Assembly: GCA_030762175.1 (NCBI GenBank)
Contig: CM060846.1
Span: forward strand, 232,377,512-232,441,511
DNA from: Metallyticus violacea
Taxonomy: Eukaryota > Arthropoda > Insecta > Mantodea > Metallyticidae
Direction of reading: 5' to 3'
DNA: 64,000 nt
Position 1 is the first letter of the stretch. Every line of letters starts with the position of its first letter. The position numbers and the translations under genes are program-made. Shown piece after piece: positions 47,955 through 61,172 of the stretch. A model generated the notes under the pieces. The model worked only from the letters and a program-made list of their open reading frames with translations, was not told where the DNA came from and made no database searches.

Positions 47955-48122
47955 TTCTTTTGCAAAGAAAGTGTTCCAGTCCTAAGTTTAGGGTATCTCT
48001 ATGGCATTTGCAATTGTTGAGGAAAAATTGGAAATCCTCAATGAGGGAGGGCAGTTATGTTGAGATTCAGCTGCAGTCCTGCCGTTCACGAGTCCACGTC
48101 ATAGCGACCTTAGCCATACTTA
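47955..48122 (-). mobile_element. SINE-B copy, diverged, partial
   Basis: Reverse orientation. GTGTTCCAGTCCTAAGTTTA, then GGCATTTGCAATTGTTGAGG and GAGGGAGGGCAG match 35870-36010; the head is reduced to GCGACCTTAGCCATAC. The poly-A tail part is missing. Confidence 0.75.
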
Positions 48123-48129
48123 TTGATGG

Positions 48130-51100
48130 TGATAGCAACATTTATCAAAATGAAAAGTATACAAAGCTGAACCAAAACGTGAACAAATTTAATGTTTGAA
48201 ATCCGCAAATAATACATGAACAGGGTGTGGCAGAATTACTTATTAAAGATTCAAGCTTAAATTCTACAGAAAGTTGAATATCCTGAAACTTTCATTTTTT
48301 GTAAAATTACCTTGGGTTTTTCAGTAAACACGCTTATAATTAAAGAATGAACGCAAAAAGGATTAGGAGAAACATCTCGCATATTTTATTTCTGAAGAAT
48401 GTACAGTGATTTTGGAAATCAAAATTAATGGACTGCTGCATATAAGACATGCCGATATCCAAGGTACGATGACTTTAAAAGTGAAAGCTGCTATGGAAAA
48501 GGATGACTTTTCAAAGGAATGCTTCTGTCGCGCTAGACGCTTTTGCGTGAAGATTAAGACTGGATAACAGTTGAGACAGAAAGATTGAGGTATGAGAACT
48601 AGTACTATTAGTGCGGACAGCGCGATCAATAGACGGCTGAAGAACTAGTTGCAGTGAGTCGGTGAAAGATTCCATTTGGTTATCAGGTAACTTCACTCAC
48701 TCACTATACTGAATGAGTAGTAACAGACGAAATCTTCTTTAAATTAGGCTTGCTTTTCATTAATAGGTGGTAAAATCGGAAACATTTAGCGACAGTTTTT
48801 GCCAGTGGTATCATTCTAAAGTTTTAACAACGGAGTCCCACTAATAATTACTGCAAGCATCTTAATTTAATACCAAAATATTAAACAAGGCTATCTTCTT
48901 TTGTTCTGTAATATTATTTAACTCTTCATTTTCCGAAATGTCAGACACCGTATCGTCCGTTTTGTATTGCTTAGACATACCGATGTCACTAACAGACTAT
49001 TGGAAGAAGAAAAACTTGATTTACCCATTTTAGCGCTTCATTTTAATATAATAATCACTATTTTACATCCAAACTAAAGCACAGTTTATATACTAATGGC
49101 TCAAGAAACAAACTTTCATCATTTACTTTTATTAGAAGCTGCACAGCGCAATACCAACTCCATAATTCAATTAAGCCGGTAGATGAAAGGCCTGCCACAT
49201 TGACCGCAGCTGTCATTTAATGTTGCATTCAGTTGGATTATCGTTCACTTACTGCAATGTTCATTAAAATAGAAAAGCTTGAGGAATTTAGTATTAAACT
49301 GTTGTTCTTTCTTTCTGTCAAAAACATCTTTAAGTTTAAACTTTAAATTTAACAACCGGTTCTAAGAACTGCTACAATTTTAACAACTGGTACGGCGAAC
49401 GACACCACTGGTTGAAACCCGCAAAGCAAAGAAATGCTTCTTTTGCGGGAAAACATCTTATTCAGTGAGATAAAATCTCATACGATTAAGGCAGTCCACT
49501 CGTAGCAGCAGCCTCATTTCGTAATTGATGTGAATTACCGGTTCCCAATAAATTTACTTTTCGAAAATGAAGTGAAAATGCATTGCATAAAAGTATGAGT
49601 GTCTTTTAAGTAATCAAACCTTTTACTTTTTGTTACCCATCAGGGACCGATAAAATACACAGTAGAAATGTGAAGGCCGTCTTCGACATAGATGATGAGT
49701 TCATGCGAACGTCATCTTAAACTGTTCATTTCAACCTACGTTTACAAAAGAGCCGTAGGAAGCAGAAGCGTGTAATATTGTTCTTCATTGTCTAGATGAG
49801 ACTTGTAATTTTTGCTTCATGGAAGAAGTTAGCTGAAACCGACTTTAAGACAGTATTTCAGATTATATCCTTCCATCTGGCCCTGATTTCACTTTAAAAA
49901 AAGCGTTTAATAAAACAATTGCCAAGGCGTGAACACATCGAAGACCGATGGAAAGAACCCAACACTTGTCACAGAGAGCTGTGTTGGCAGGGTCAGCATA
50001 AAGTACTTGTAAATAAGCCTGTCAAGGCCATTCCGACAATTTATCGCGGCGGTTATCCCGGCGGAAACAGCAGAATTACAACTAACCTTAAGGTTGTGCA
50101 TTTTGTGCAAGTATATCAGAACCCTAGGAGTCAAAATCGCCACTAAACTTGGGGTAAGATATGTTGGTTAGTGGCTGTGATAAAATTAGAGATGTCATTC
50201 TTTGAACTTTCCTAATTCGTAAACCGATGCGGTTCTTTCAAGAATTTCACAAAAATAATTAATAAATACAAAAATACTATAGAAATAAATTATGAAATGA
50301 ATACATGGAAAGGAAATAATAGATTTCTAGATATCAAATATTTAATAAGACACTTTCAAAACTAATTAAACACACATAAAATGAATTTAATATATGCTTA
50401 TTTATTTTATAAAAAATTCATGAATTATGCCTACTCACCTGGGTTGTATGGCAGTCACTGTGCTGTAAATGACATTTTGCATTCGTTTAACTACACAGTG
50501 TGTAGTTTTAAGGAGTTATTTCCCAAAATGTTTCCAAAAATTTCTAACAATAATCATTAACTCCACACTACCCTTGCTCTTGTCCAAAAAATTAATTCCT
50601 ACACATTTCTTTTACCTTCATTTCCAAAAGGCTTATAAAATCATAGCTGAAATTTCCATAGCTTAAAATGCATTTACAAATTCAGATGATACCAAAGTGT
50701 GAAATAATGTGTAATTCTTCAAATCTGTTTTAAAAATAAAATCTGTAGGCTATTTCAGGCTGGAGGGGACCATCTCACAAGTTTAGTACTAAATAATGGT
50801 GTCTCTCATTCTGCAGGTCTTCTACAGCCTATTATTTTCCAAATCAATAACAATTTTGCAGTAGGTACAGCCTTTCACAAATTTCAATATATGTTCTGCT
50901 ATATAAAATGACATAATAATAGCATTAGGATTAACTTCAACATCTCTTGATTTTGTGATAGCTAAATTTAAAAGTTTACCATATGTCACTTCTTTGCAGA
51001 TTCATTCAAATTTAAGGAGAAATTTTTTGGTAATAATTCTGCACATGATGAAAACTTTAACTTTAAAATATTCATAATTTTTTTTCTTCATTAGAATCAA

Positions 51101-54100
51101 GAACTTGAAAAATAGAAATATTAACAGTATTCACATATATTCTGTATCAGCCATACAGTGAATTGCTATGAAATTTTCATAGCATTAAATATTTGCAGCC
51201 TCTAAAATTATAAAGGTATAATCCTAATGAAAGTGTCAGTTGTATGTTTCAGTGAGAAATGTGTGTCCAGGGTCATTTCCCCTATGTGCTTAACAGATTT
51301 CTCTGCAGTCACATCTTGCCACAACCATCCGAATCTCTAATAACTTTATAAGAAATATTATATATATTCAACTCCATCACTTCAAATTGGTTCTCTTAAT
51401 TGATCCTTGAGGTTGTGCCCAACTTCTGATTCCACCTCCTTGGACATTTCTAAACATGAAAGCATGTTCTTTTATGGATTTTACACCAGCCACTAGGCAT
51501 TGTTCTTTAAAAAGTGTTTATAAAGCCACAATACCTTTTCATTAAAATATATACTGCCAGTGAAACCTTTTAGTGCTCCATGCTTGTGAGAAACAAGTTT
51601 TTTTTTTATAGAAATAGTGCTAATTTTATGAGATAACTTTTTTTAAAAATGAACTTTTAGATTTTAGATTAGTATTTAAAACTATACTTGTATCTTCATT
51701 ATAAACAAATTAAAGCTTTGTTCCTCATTTCTTTGGTTTAGTCAAATACTGCTAACACTCTTGCACAAGTATGCAGTATGAAATATCAGAAATATATTTT
51801 ATGTCTGCTTAAAGGATTTTCAATATAAGATTTAATGTTATCATCACAAAGATGTTTAAATATGTTTCTATTAACTCTTTTATCAGTGAAAAAATAATAA
51901 ATCAGGTATATGTATGTAGCATTTAAGTACCTGATTTGTACCTGATTTTAATTTCTTTAATTCTTCTGCCTGTACATTTTTTGCAGGGAATAAAGTGGTA
52001 ATGTTCCCATTTGCTCAAAATAAAAGAAGTTTACACGAATCCTTGAACTTTATAGGCAATGTCATTATTTGTAAGAAACATTCTAAGTGACTTGTTTTGT
52101 ATGTTATTTCCTATGTATTATGTGAATTTAATAAAAAATTGAAGTGAAAACTTTCTTATGTGGCATTAAAAATTTAGCTTATTTTTTCAAATAATTTATT
52201 TGAGCTGTTTTTAGATCCATTTTGCTCTTCATAAATGCATCCAATATTCTTACATAAAAATAATATAGTTTCAAAATACATTTATTTTTAATTTGAATGC
52301 ATGCAACAATAAATTTAAAAAATGTGTGGAAATGCCCACAGATAGGTTTCTGATAGCTACTTTGTGTATGCACATATTATTAAGATCAATGTATCTTTTA
52401 AAACTTATGTTTTTGAATGACTGGAAATGTAGCAAAAAATTCAGAATTTTATATTTTACAAATACAGCACAATTATTTAATTTTCTATTTATATTTGCAA
52501 GAGCATTTGAAAGCATTCAGGTGACTAAATAAGCTTTCAAGAGTTGAACAAGTTATGTGTAGTAGACTATCTTCTAAAATACAGATATATTTTTAGAGGG
52601 TATCTTGCAATCATTTAGGTACACTTGCATACATAAACTTTTGAAAAGTTTCAGACACACACTGACAAATTAAATGTGTTTAGTTTCAAATTTGTAAAAT
52701 ATAACAATATTAGATCAATTTTGCTTAATAATTCAAATAAATTTATGTCTTTCAATTTACATTAAATATCTGCATAATATTTTTTCTTTATGCCTTGAAA
52801 TTAATTTCATCCTCTTGCAATACCTGTCAGTTTTTTCATTCCTTTCTTCTAGTGCTGTTGGTTTGGTATGAGTTAGCTATGACATGTGTAAAGATTGTCC
52901 AGCAAATATACTTGGAGAGTGTCATCAGTTAATTTTGGTTCCACCCTGGGCACAGTTTAAATAAAGCCACATGTACTTTTCAAGGCATTTCCATAAATTA
53001 TGTGTTTTTTCAAAAATATACAATATTGACAGAAGCATGTTTACTAGGTGCAAAATCAGTTAAAAATATATAGCACAAACCCACTTCTTTATCACTAGAA
53101 ATGCATATGTTGAAGTATTATTCTCCTTATTTGTCAACAATTTAATATACAAACTGGCACAATACACATTCATCTCATATTATGAAGTAAAATCATTTCA
53201 ATTAACAAAAATAAATAAGTAAAAGTAGAAACTCATATCTCATTATTTTAAATGATTGATAATATAGTTCATATAATATATTAATACATGCTTTCATAAC
53301 AGCAAGCCAATGCACTGCAAATGACAATACAACAACAGTATAAAGACTGCAATATCAAAATATTACACTAATGGTTTACTAATATAAGTTCTTTAAATCA
53401 CTGAGAAATATGCTTAATAATGTTTAATCACTATCACACCATCATAATAATACATGCTTCTTTATTTCTCTTACTACCACCATTACCACTGACTTCTGAC
53501 ATACATGCTGAGTTGCCAAAATGAAAATAGTCTGGAACTTTTAGATGACCATGGCTGATCAATGCTAGGCCAGGCCACTGCTGAGACAGAATACATATTT
53601 AACATCCATAAGGAGTTTAGAGCTTAGAAAAGCTATATTATCTGTCCCAGGTTGATGACAAGAAAACAAGTCTATGCTGGTAGAGGCAAAATTTGCTACA
53701 ACAGTCATGGATTAAAAAGTCTTTTAACAATTTCATCCTTTCTATGAGGCTGCAAATAAAAATATATGAAGAGATATAACTGCATCTACCTCAAACAGAG
53801 AATTTGGCAGGCCTTGGAACAGATTTACCAGCAGGAATCAGGTCACTAACAAAACTACAGAATAATGTGCTAATTCATGCTTACTGTTTTCACCGGGAGT
53901 GTTATTATGAGGATGTAATTGGAAATATACTTTATTAAAGAAATATGCCAACTGGTCATATTTAGCTTAGCAAATATATACTTATTAGATGGAAGATCAT
54001 TGTAGCATACTGCAAAATAGCATTCTAAGAAGTAATTAAACAAATGTTAAAATTTTAAGTTTATCTGTAAATGAAAGAAAATTAATTATATTTGAAAACC

Positions 54101-55085
54101 TTTTTTAAAACATAATCATAGCTGTTATGAATAGCAGCCATTGTATACTTAATTGTGTCGATTAAAGTGATCAAAAAACCACACACATCCAGACATGTAT
54201 TACACTATAAAATTCTGCTTTAAATTATAGTCTAAAATTAATATTTAACTATACTTCATTCTTCACTCACAAATGTGAAAACTATTGGCTGTCACTTCGA
54301 GTCAAATTATGTCTCAATGTAAAAGGATAAAAAATTACCTGTGCATTATAGTTATTTTTTTGGCTACTGAATTCTGTTGGTAAAGTTAGATGCTGAATGC
54401 ACTTTACAGAAAATATTGGTATCCAGATAAAATAACATCAACTGACTAGCCTCTGTAGTAAGTGAGTGTATAAATATGTGTTTGATGTAATGTTACTGAA
54501 AATTTTAAAGCTGAAAAATTTGGTGAAATTAAAGAAAAAATATAGAAGAAATACAAACTTAAACTTACTCTTTCAATCTTTTTCTCACACACGCATACAT
54601 GCACAAACACACATCCATTCAGCTGCATGCAAACACACATAAACATATGCATGATCAGAGCACCATGGTTTTAGCCAATAAATACAGAAACTTATGATAC
54701 AAGAGCTCTACTGGTGTTTAATGCAAGCTCCAAAAGTTGAAAATTCAAATGCTAAGGAGTTTTTTTTTAATATTATGATTTTTGTTCCAAATACCATAGG
54801 AGCCAGTATTTGCTTCTTGCTTATTACTATCAGTTTTTATTTCTACATTTTAAAATATATAAATAAAGGAGTACAAAATACTGATGGTGGAGGAAATTGC
54901 AAGAGATATGTTGCATTTAATTTTGATTATTGTCAAATGGTGCAATTAAAAAGTGTAAGAAAAATGTCATATTAACTAGTTTAATGTGATTTATCTTGTT
55001 GTCATACATTTTCAGTATTTATTTTGCTAGATTATTTCTATTTATAATTTTTATACTGATCTGCATTGCTATTTTTATCTTCTGG
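48130..55085. other. Largely AT-rich, no gene supported
   Basis: A less AT-rich stretch at 48480-50150 contains CpGs and a small hairpin (CCCGCAAAG near 49419, TTTTGCGGG near 49450), but no frame I recognise. It could be an unknown transposon or part of a gene 5' region. The remainder (50200-55085) is plain AT-rich DNA. Confidence 0.4.
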
Positions 55086-55096
55086 CTCTAAATGTA

Positions 55097-55660
55097 TGAG
55101 GTGTATAAAAAGTATCCAACCTTGGTCCGAGAAAGAAATTTTCTATATAAATTGATACTTCCTAATCCCCTTCTAAAGTAGATTCTTTGTAAGTTCACTC
55201 ACTTAGTTCAATGAAACTTCCTTCGCTAGAGCCAAGGATGGAAGACTTCTTTAGCGATTGTGCGTAGCTGTGCCGTCGCATTTTTCATTATGTCCTAGCG
55301 GCTCTCAAAACGGGATTCTTTTAGCGTTTTCTTAGTTCTCGGGAACAATCGAGGAGCCATGTCAGCATTGTGGGGAACTTGGCAAATTTACGTAATGCCG
55401 TGCTTGGACAGGAAATGCTGGACCAGATGTGCTGCATGAGCTTGGAGCATTGTCATAATGCAGGTGCCAGTTCTTTGCGGCCGCATCACAAAAACACGAC
55501 GAAGTATTTCTCCGACCTTCTGGTGCATATCCGTGATGCACAATAGAATAATCGAAGAAAGCGAACAGCGTCACCTTCATTTTGCTCTGAATCTGTAGTG
55601 ATTTTTTGGCCTTGGGGAACTTGGGTACTTCCATTATGAAACCCTGCTTAATCTTTAATA
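55097..55660 (-). pseudogene. Mariner-like transposase relic, reverse orientation
   Basis: Read right to left, 55634-55362 gives MEVPKFPKAKKSLQIQSKMK, then VTLFAFFDYSIVHHGYAPEG, followed by a shortened stretch and HYDNAP. These match the SSPRPKKARQxxSKVKVML, FFDxxGIVHHEF and HHDNAPAH blocks of mariner transposases. After a frameshift the tail continues as CQVPHNADMAPRLFPRTKK-like codons. About 30 codons between the blocks are missing. The outer end TGAGGTGTATAAAAAGTATC at 55097 is preceded by TA and looks like a mariner terminus; the other terminus and the N-terminal domain were not found. Confidence 0.7.
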
Positions 55661-55929
55661 TGGTTTCTGCTTGGATATCCCCTAGTTTGACAGATCATTA
55701 TGTAGTATCGCTGTTTCAAGCGTTCAGCCATCCTAAGAAAATGAGATTGCGACCAATAGGTATTACACTGTGTGATTCTGTGGCAGCTACTGAAACTAAT
55801 GGCGTTGCTATGAGGAAACAAAAATAACACACGCGCATGAAAATCCCTTCTACGCGCAACTGTAGTTACCTCATCTATATCCTCATTAGTTGCCGTGAAA
55901 AAATAAAATAGCTTACTTTTCGTACACAT

Positions 55930-58690
55930 CTCGCATGCAATACAGGGGATAAATGACCTCTTAGTTTCACATCCGAATGCAGTTTTATGAAAACAGATTT
56001 CTTGCGTCCTAAACTACATGGTTCAATTCCCCCAAAATCAACGACTATCTATCATTTGATCAAACATTACAAAATTAGGAGAACTTCCAACCTTTGTGCA
56101 CATGCACAGTTTCACAAGAAGTAGGGCTCCATTGTTATAAAACATTTGTAAAATGATGATGAAAATGTTTTATATTAATATTTTTAAAGTATAGGAGTTT
56201 CAGGCTCAGGCCAAATTAATGCAAGGTTGAGACAATGTATTTTTCTGGAGATAAAACAAAGCCAGAAAATTATGATGAAATAAAAAATTTGAAAAATGAT
56301 TAAATTTGTATCGATACCTGGGTATTAATGATCTAAAAAGTTTCCCATCTAACTCAGGTTTCAAACCCTAAGCTAATACACGCTTACAAAAAGAAATATC
56401 ACATTTCATATCAATGATGTAACATACTGAAGTCACAATTGTAGGAACTTCAACAATAAAATACATTTAAAATTGAAATGGCTTTCAGTATAATATAACT
56501 AATTGTTCTTTCGCCCCTCTTTTATGCTGAGTACATTTCCTGAATATTTCCCTTGAAAATTAAACTTGATTTACTCATGTATAAACTACTGAAATAGGAG
56601 CTGATTCAACAAATAAATAAAAGGCCTGTGACCACATTATATTGAGAAAAAACTAAATCCAAGATTTAACATCTACTTTCTCTTTGTCAAAGATAGATAT
56701 TAAAGCAAGTTCTATTCATTTGAGAAAAGAAAATAATGATAACATAAATCGCAATCTTGGAAACAGAGCCAAGTATGTTGATCTCATGGACTAGGAATTA
56801 GGGCGCCTTGTAGCTGATATCAGTATAGTGCCCCAAAGTTCTTTTATCCTTGTTGAAGAAACAAACTTCAAATTACACATTGGGTGTGCTCAAAGTATTT
56901 ACCTTACCTTTATATTTTTAAAAAAGTGCTAATAAATTGAGTGGCATTTATGTAAATGATAAAAGTGCTAGTTGTTAAAATGGACAAGTCTAATTCTGCT
57001 GACAACACATGGAAACTTAGTTATGAAACATTTTATGCAGCATCAAGAGGATAGTCTGATCCTTTACATTGCTCTCTTATTTTTCTCTATAAATGCATAA
57101 GAGTAAAATTGTCATGATATTGACAGGACAGGTTAAGATTCGGTAATTGCCGCCAACATTAGGGCATAAGAAAGTGTTCTATTATACTATCTTTTCTTTT
57201 CAGCATATATTTTATTATAGCTTACAATTAGGTATGGGTTTTAATATATTTTATTTGTCTTGTGTTTATTACTAATTTACTGACTTAACTACAGATTTTA
57301 ATTGATATTCTTATTCTTATTTATTTCAAGAGGTTAGAGCAGCATAAAATATATGCAAACAGATGATCGTATTTGGCGTATTCGGTTTTATTTGTGTTTC
57401 ACTTCCAAATGTAAGGAAACTTTGTCATTGAGTTCTTAAGGATAAATGGCAGTTACAGTCGTTAGAAATTATGCAATTAATTTATAATAATCTTGAACTT
57501 AATATACATCTTGATACTTTACTCTGAACAACACCTTTTTATCATCTGGGATACTCATAAATTTATGTGATATATGGGTTAGATATTGTTTTGTTGCACT
57601 TGTTTTCGAAAATTTCTTCTTTAAGATAAATAAAAATGTAATATTCTACAACTATGATATGTAAATCACTCGTAAAAAATATGAGCAGTAGATGAGAAGA
57701 AACAATAGTTAAAATTGTGGAATATAAAGCGCTATGATGAAATGTAAAAAATCACCCATTTTTTTATTATTAGAAATACAATAAAGTGAAGTCAATATGC
57801 AAAGATGTTCTCAGCACTGACACTACATTCTAAACATCTGTTCCTTAAGATGTTCTTATTGCTATAGAAATTAAAACAGGTTATTGTCAATATAAAAAAA
57901 TATAACTTTTATTGGAAATAAATTAAATAAAGATAATTGTGCTTAAAGTACATGAAATGAGGCAGGTCTTAACAAAATTTAATAAATGGCATTAACGAAA
58001 ATAACTTATTAAAAATGCACCAGTCAATATAACTTGCCATAAAATATCAAATGTGAAGAGCGAATTACTTGGTAAAGGCTACGAAAAGAACATGTTAGCA
58101 TCCGAAGTTAAATTTTCTTGGTACAAGAATCGAGAAAAAGAATTTTGAAAATATTAAGCGCAATCGATTTGTATTTTGTACGGCTTTTCCAAACTTCTGC
58201 GTCAATTGGGAGAGAAATAATATGGTTCTAGCACCTGGCGCAATTTCTCGACTACTCCAAAAGAAGTCTTATGGCCGTTTAGCTTCATAATAGCAACACA
58301 CAAGGGCGTAACTGACAGACCCAGAGGTTCTGCAGTGCGGGGGGCATGAAAAATACAAATGTGTACCTGAAAAATCTACTACAAAATATTTACTTATATT
58401 AAAACATATACATTTCAATATAAATTATTATTCCATAAAAATTTAAGAATAGGAATTTTCACAACAAAAATACGCATATTATAATGAGAAAATTACAACA
58501 GACTACACTTAGTTGCGTCGTATTAATTTGTACTTCATCATATCAACTGAAACAGTTGCTCCGATTCGTCCCCACTGAAATATAATTTTAATGTACATTT
58601 ATTTAAATCCAATCATATTTCATATATTGTAATTAGTAATGTATATATAACACAGTATAATGCTAACACGTGAGTTCAATGTCAACAAAA
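55930..58690. other. AT-rich, no feature seen
   Basis: No supported gene, repeat or RNA. Confidence 0.5.
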
Positions 58691-58750
58691 GAGAAAGCTC
58701 CTTGGTGATTTGTTGCGGAAGTCCGGAAAGGCACCAAAAGAGTCATAAAA

Positions 58751-58814
58751 CCTCTATTTAGAGGAAGTAACCCGAGGGCCGCGTATGTGCAGCCCTTTTC
58801 CTTTTTAAAAAGGA
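58751..58814. repeat. Two adjacent small palindromes
   Basis: CCTCTATTTAGAGG at 58751-58764 (6-bp stem) and TCCTTTTTAAAAAGGA at 58799-58814 (perfect 16-bp palindrome). They lie at the left edge of the GC-richer 58.7-60.0 kb region. Confidence 0.85.
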
Positions 58815-59067
58815 CAACTACTGCAGGGTTAATAAAGTGAAGTACTTTTAAACGTTTGGGGTTTTGACCCCGACCGACTATCGTACTGCTAGCTCTTTAA
58901 ACCGGTCAATGTTGACAAAAGTTTTTCAAATAACAACAAATAGTACCTACAGTAGGAGAACTTTAACCAGCCAATGATAAATGTATGTTTCAAATTTTTA
59001 AAGAAGGGAAGCCTCTTACACTTGCTTTTCGGCGTCTCCTAACCAACGCTTTTTTATTTCAATGTAA

Positions 59068-59104
59068 TATATAAGGGAGCTGCAGCTCAACTGTGGCACT
59101 CAGT
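59068..59104 (+). promoter_or_regulatory. Possible core promoter (TATA box and initiator)
   Basis: TATATAAG at 59068-59075 is followed by TCAGT at 59100-59104, an arthropod-type initiator about 34 bases downstream of the TATA start. Spacing is slightly long. Together with the PBS-like sites downstream it could be the promoter of a decayed LTR. Confidence 0.35.
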
Positions 59105-59420
59105 TTGGTGTATCATACGCGGCGAGATACAGGCAGCCTTAAGTTCTACATGCCGCGAGATGCAGTAATAAGATCTATAAGTGGCAAGATATACGCACTT
59201 TTTGAGTTTTACACGTGGAGAGACGCAGTTATATGATCTACATAGCGACATAGGCAATAAGCAATTCACAGAAGCAGCTTTATGATTGAGGTTGCTGAGG
59301 CAAGCAGTTATAAGATCTATACGCGGCAAGATACATGCAGTTCGCATTACTCATTATAAGTTCCACTTTCAATTTCATGCGCCGCGGCATTCATCTATAA
59401 GTTTCACATGTGGAAATAAG
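59095..59420. repeat. Degenerate tandem repeat, unit about 30 bp
   Basis: Recurring units with a GCGGCAAGATAC-like core and ATAAGATCTA/TAAGTTCTA-like end: CGCGGCGAGATACAGGCAG, CCGCGAGATGCAGTAATAAG, GTGGCAAGATATACGCAC, GTGGAGAGACGCAGTTATAT, CGCGGCAAGATACATGCAG. At least six units at spacings of about 29-35 bases, strongly diverged. Confidence 0.75.
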
Positions 59421-59686
59421 TTTGTATCAGCTTAGTTAAGTTTCCCGTAAGCAAAACACCAAAGGACACGAAAAAATTTAGACATAACAAAGTACCAATA
59501 TATATTATGTCGCATCGCGTGCTCATTCACACTATGGAATTCCTTTCCCAGTCCCGTTGAGTAAGAGCCAACAAAATAGCCGAATTCACCCTGAGAGATT
59601 GTTGTCATTAAAGCATGGGCAACAAACACCCAAGTGACCTATAATCAATCTACAAAATCACTTCAAAATTGGCATCACCGCCTTTG

Positions 59687-59738
59687 GTGCCTCAGTAGTA
59701 AAAACGGGCGTAAACACTGTTTAAAAATGGCATCACAA
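59687..59738 (+). mobile_element. SINE-B 3' end fragment
   Basis: CACCGCCTTTGGTGCCTCAG, then TAGTAAAAACGGGCGTAAAC with an A-rich end: the same tail as the 23795 and 35764 copies. Confidence 0.75.
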
Positions 59739-59867
59739 CTTTAGGTCGCTCGACGTCCATAACAAATCCCTTCAATATTGGTGCCCTACCGGGCACGTAG
59801 CAGGAGCCGACTAAACAGTCTCATAATTTGACTTTATTGTTGGCACCACCAAACCACTTCACTTATT

Positions 59868-59885
59868 TGGCGCCCAACATGGGGT
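59868..59885 (+). other. tRNA-Lys primer-binding-site-like sequence
   Basis: TGGCGCCCAACATGGGGT matches the complement of the 3' end of the animal tRNA-Lys(CTT) (TGGCGCCCAACGTGGGGC) at 16 of 18 bases; both differences are transitions. This is the primer site used by many LTR retroelements. No gag or pol was recognised downstream. Confidence 0.5.
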
Positions 59886-59999
59886 CGACAACACCGACGA
59901 TAACAACACTCATACCAAACTACTTCATAATTTGGCGCCCAATATGGCTGCAATACCAAACCGCTTCACAACACATAATGCCAGACTGGGCCTTCTCAA

Positions 60000-61160
60000 G
60001 CATGCGCTGTATCTTTCAACTCAAATTGAAACATTTCTGTTTCCTTAGATAATGCGCGTCACAAGTCTCAATAATGAAATTTTAGTAAAATCTTTCATAT
60101 TATTTTAATATAGATAACTTGAATACAGGAGGCTCTGATGTCTTTTCGGTTTTGTTAAGCAGTCGTCCTGAATCAACATAATGAAATGCTTTATATACCT
60201 TTCGAATTTTCTTCTCCACAAAATTTATGTCAGAACCTCGTAGTTGTCCAAGTGCAATGGCAGACAATAGTGTTTCTTGGAAATAATGTAAAACTAGATT
60301 TTTATAAGTAGTATTCCAAAGAAGAACAGGTGCCCGTGAAATATGAATCAATGGTTTGAAGAAACCTTGAAATCAAGTTTATAGTTTCCAAGTAGTTTTT
60401 CACAATAAAATACTTCAAACTCAAATGTTGCTTTTTAACTACCTATTAGTTTTCATATCACCGAGTTGTTTCCTGGTTTCTAAGGTCATGCAGGGCCTGA
60501 AAATTTTGCGTTATGGCATTGACAACGTACTAGCTTTCATATTGCTTGCGCACTCCACAATGATAATGCTTGAAAAAATGGATAGCAGATATGCGCTGAT
60601 TTTAAGGCATTGGATTGCTGCTAGGACAATTAAGAAGTTGCATAATTTTTTTCTATTTTCTATGTTAATATAATAGCAGAGTCAGAGACAAATATTGGAA
60701 TATATTGCCCCGAATGGAAGCAGCTGCAATCAAGATCCAATAATGTCTCAAAAATAAATCTTGTTGACCGTGAAAAATTTCTCTTTCCAAACTTGCACCT
60801 CAAACTGTGAATAATGAAAAAGTTTGTTAAAACGTTAGGTAGAAGCAATCCATGCTTTTGGCACTTATTTAAACATTTTTTCTCATTGTATCACATGCTA
60901 AAATCAGATAACCACAGATTCGTAAGCTCATGATAGATGATAGTTTTGCAGATACGATGATCGAAATTGAGGAATATGCATGGAACGAATTCAAAGCGGT
61001 TGTGAAGAAATTCCTTAGCAATATAAAGGATCGTCTGTAGAAATAAATTGTAAGAATCCTGCTGGATAAGTTTATAAACTTATTGCTTGTAGCATGAGCC
61101 TGAAGCTTACTTTGTTAACATCACATGTTGATAACTTCCCTTTAAATTTAGAACCCATAA
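60000..61160. other. No supported gene
   Basis: Contains modest frames on both strands (minus 60100-60351, plus 60425-60673) without recognised motifs. If an LTR element once stood at 59.9 kb, its body should begin here, but I see no protease, reverse-transcriptase or zinc-knuckle motif. Confidence 0.4.
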
Positions 61161-61172
61161 GTTAAGAACAAA

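Larger units (their letters stand above)
59650..59990. repeat. Diverged short repeats with two PBS-like sites
   Basis: Units of the form ACCAAAC-x-x-CTTCA then ATTTGGCGCCCAA recur at about 59848, 59913 and (partial) 59955, with weaker versions near 59657 and 59760. TGGCGCCCAACATGGGG lies at 59868-59884 and TGGCGCCCAATATGG at 59933-59947. A SINE-B tail fragment (59687-59738) is embedded. Confidence 0.6.

Noticed and set aside
54446..54652. Cys/Val-rich minus-strand frame (possible small secreted protein)
   Set aside because: The CVCMQ and VHVCVCE text is the reading of a degenerate ACAC/CATG-rich tract, not a conserved cysteine framework.
54694..54975. 93-codon frame with a hydrophobic stretch (possible membrane protein)
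   Set aside because: The hydrophobic run is what AT-rich DNA yields by chance; no start context, splice signals or family resemblance.
58751..58764. Histone-type 3' stem-loop
   Set aside because: Stem sequence CCTCTA/TAGAGG does not match the histone consensus, and there is no histone frame nearby.
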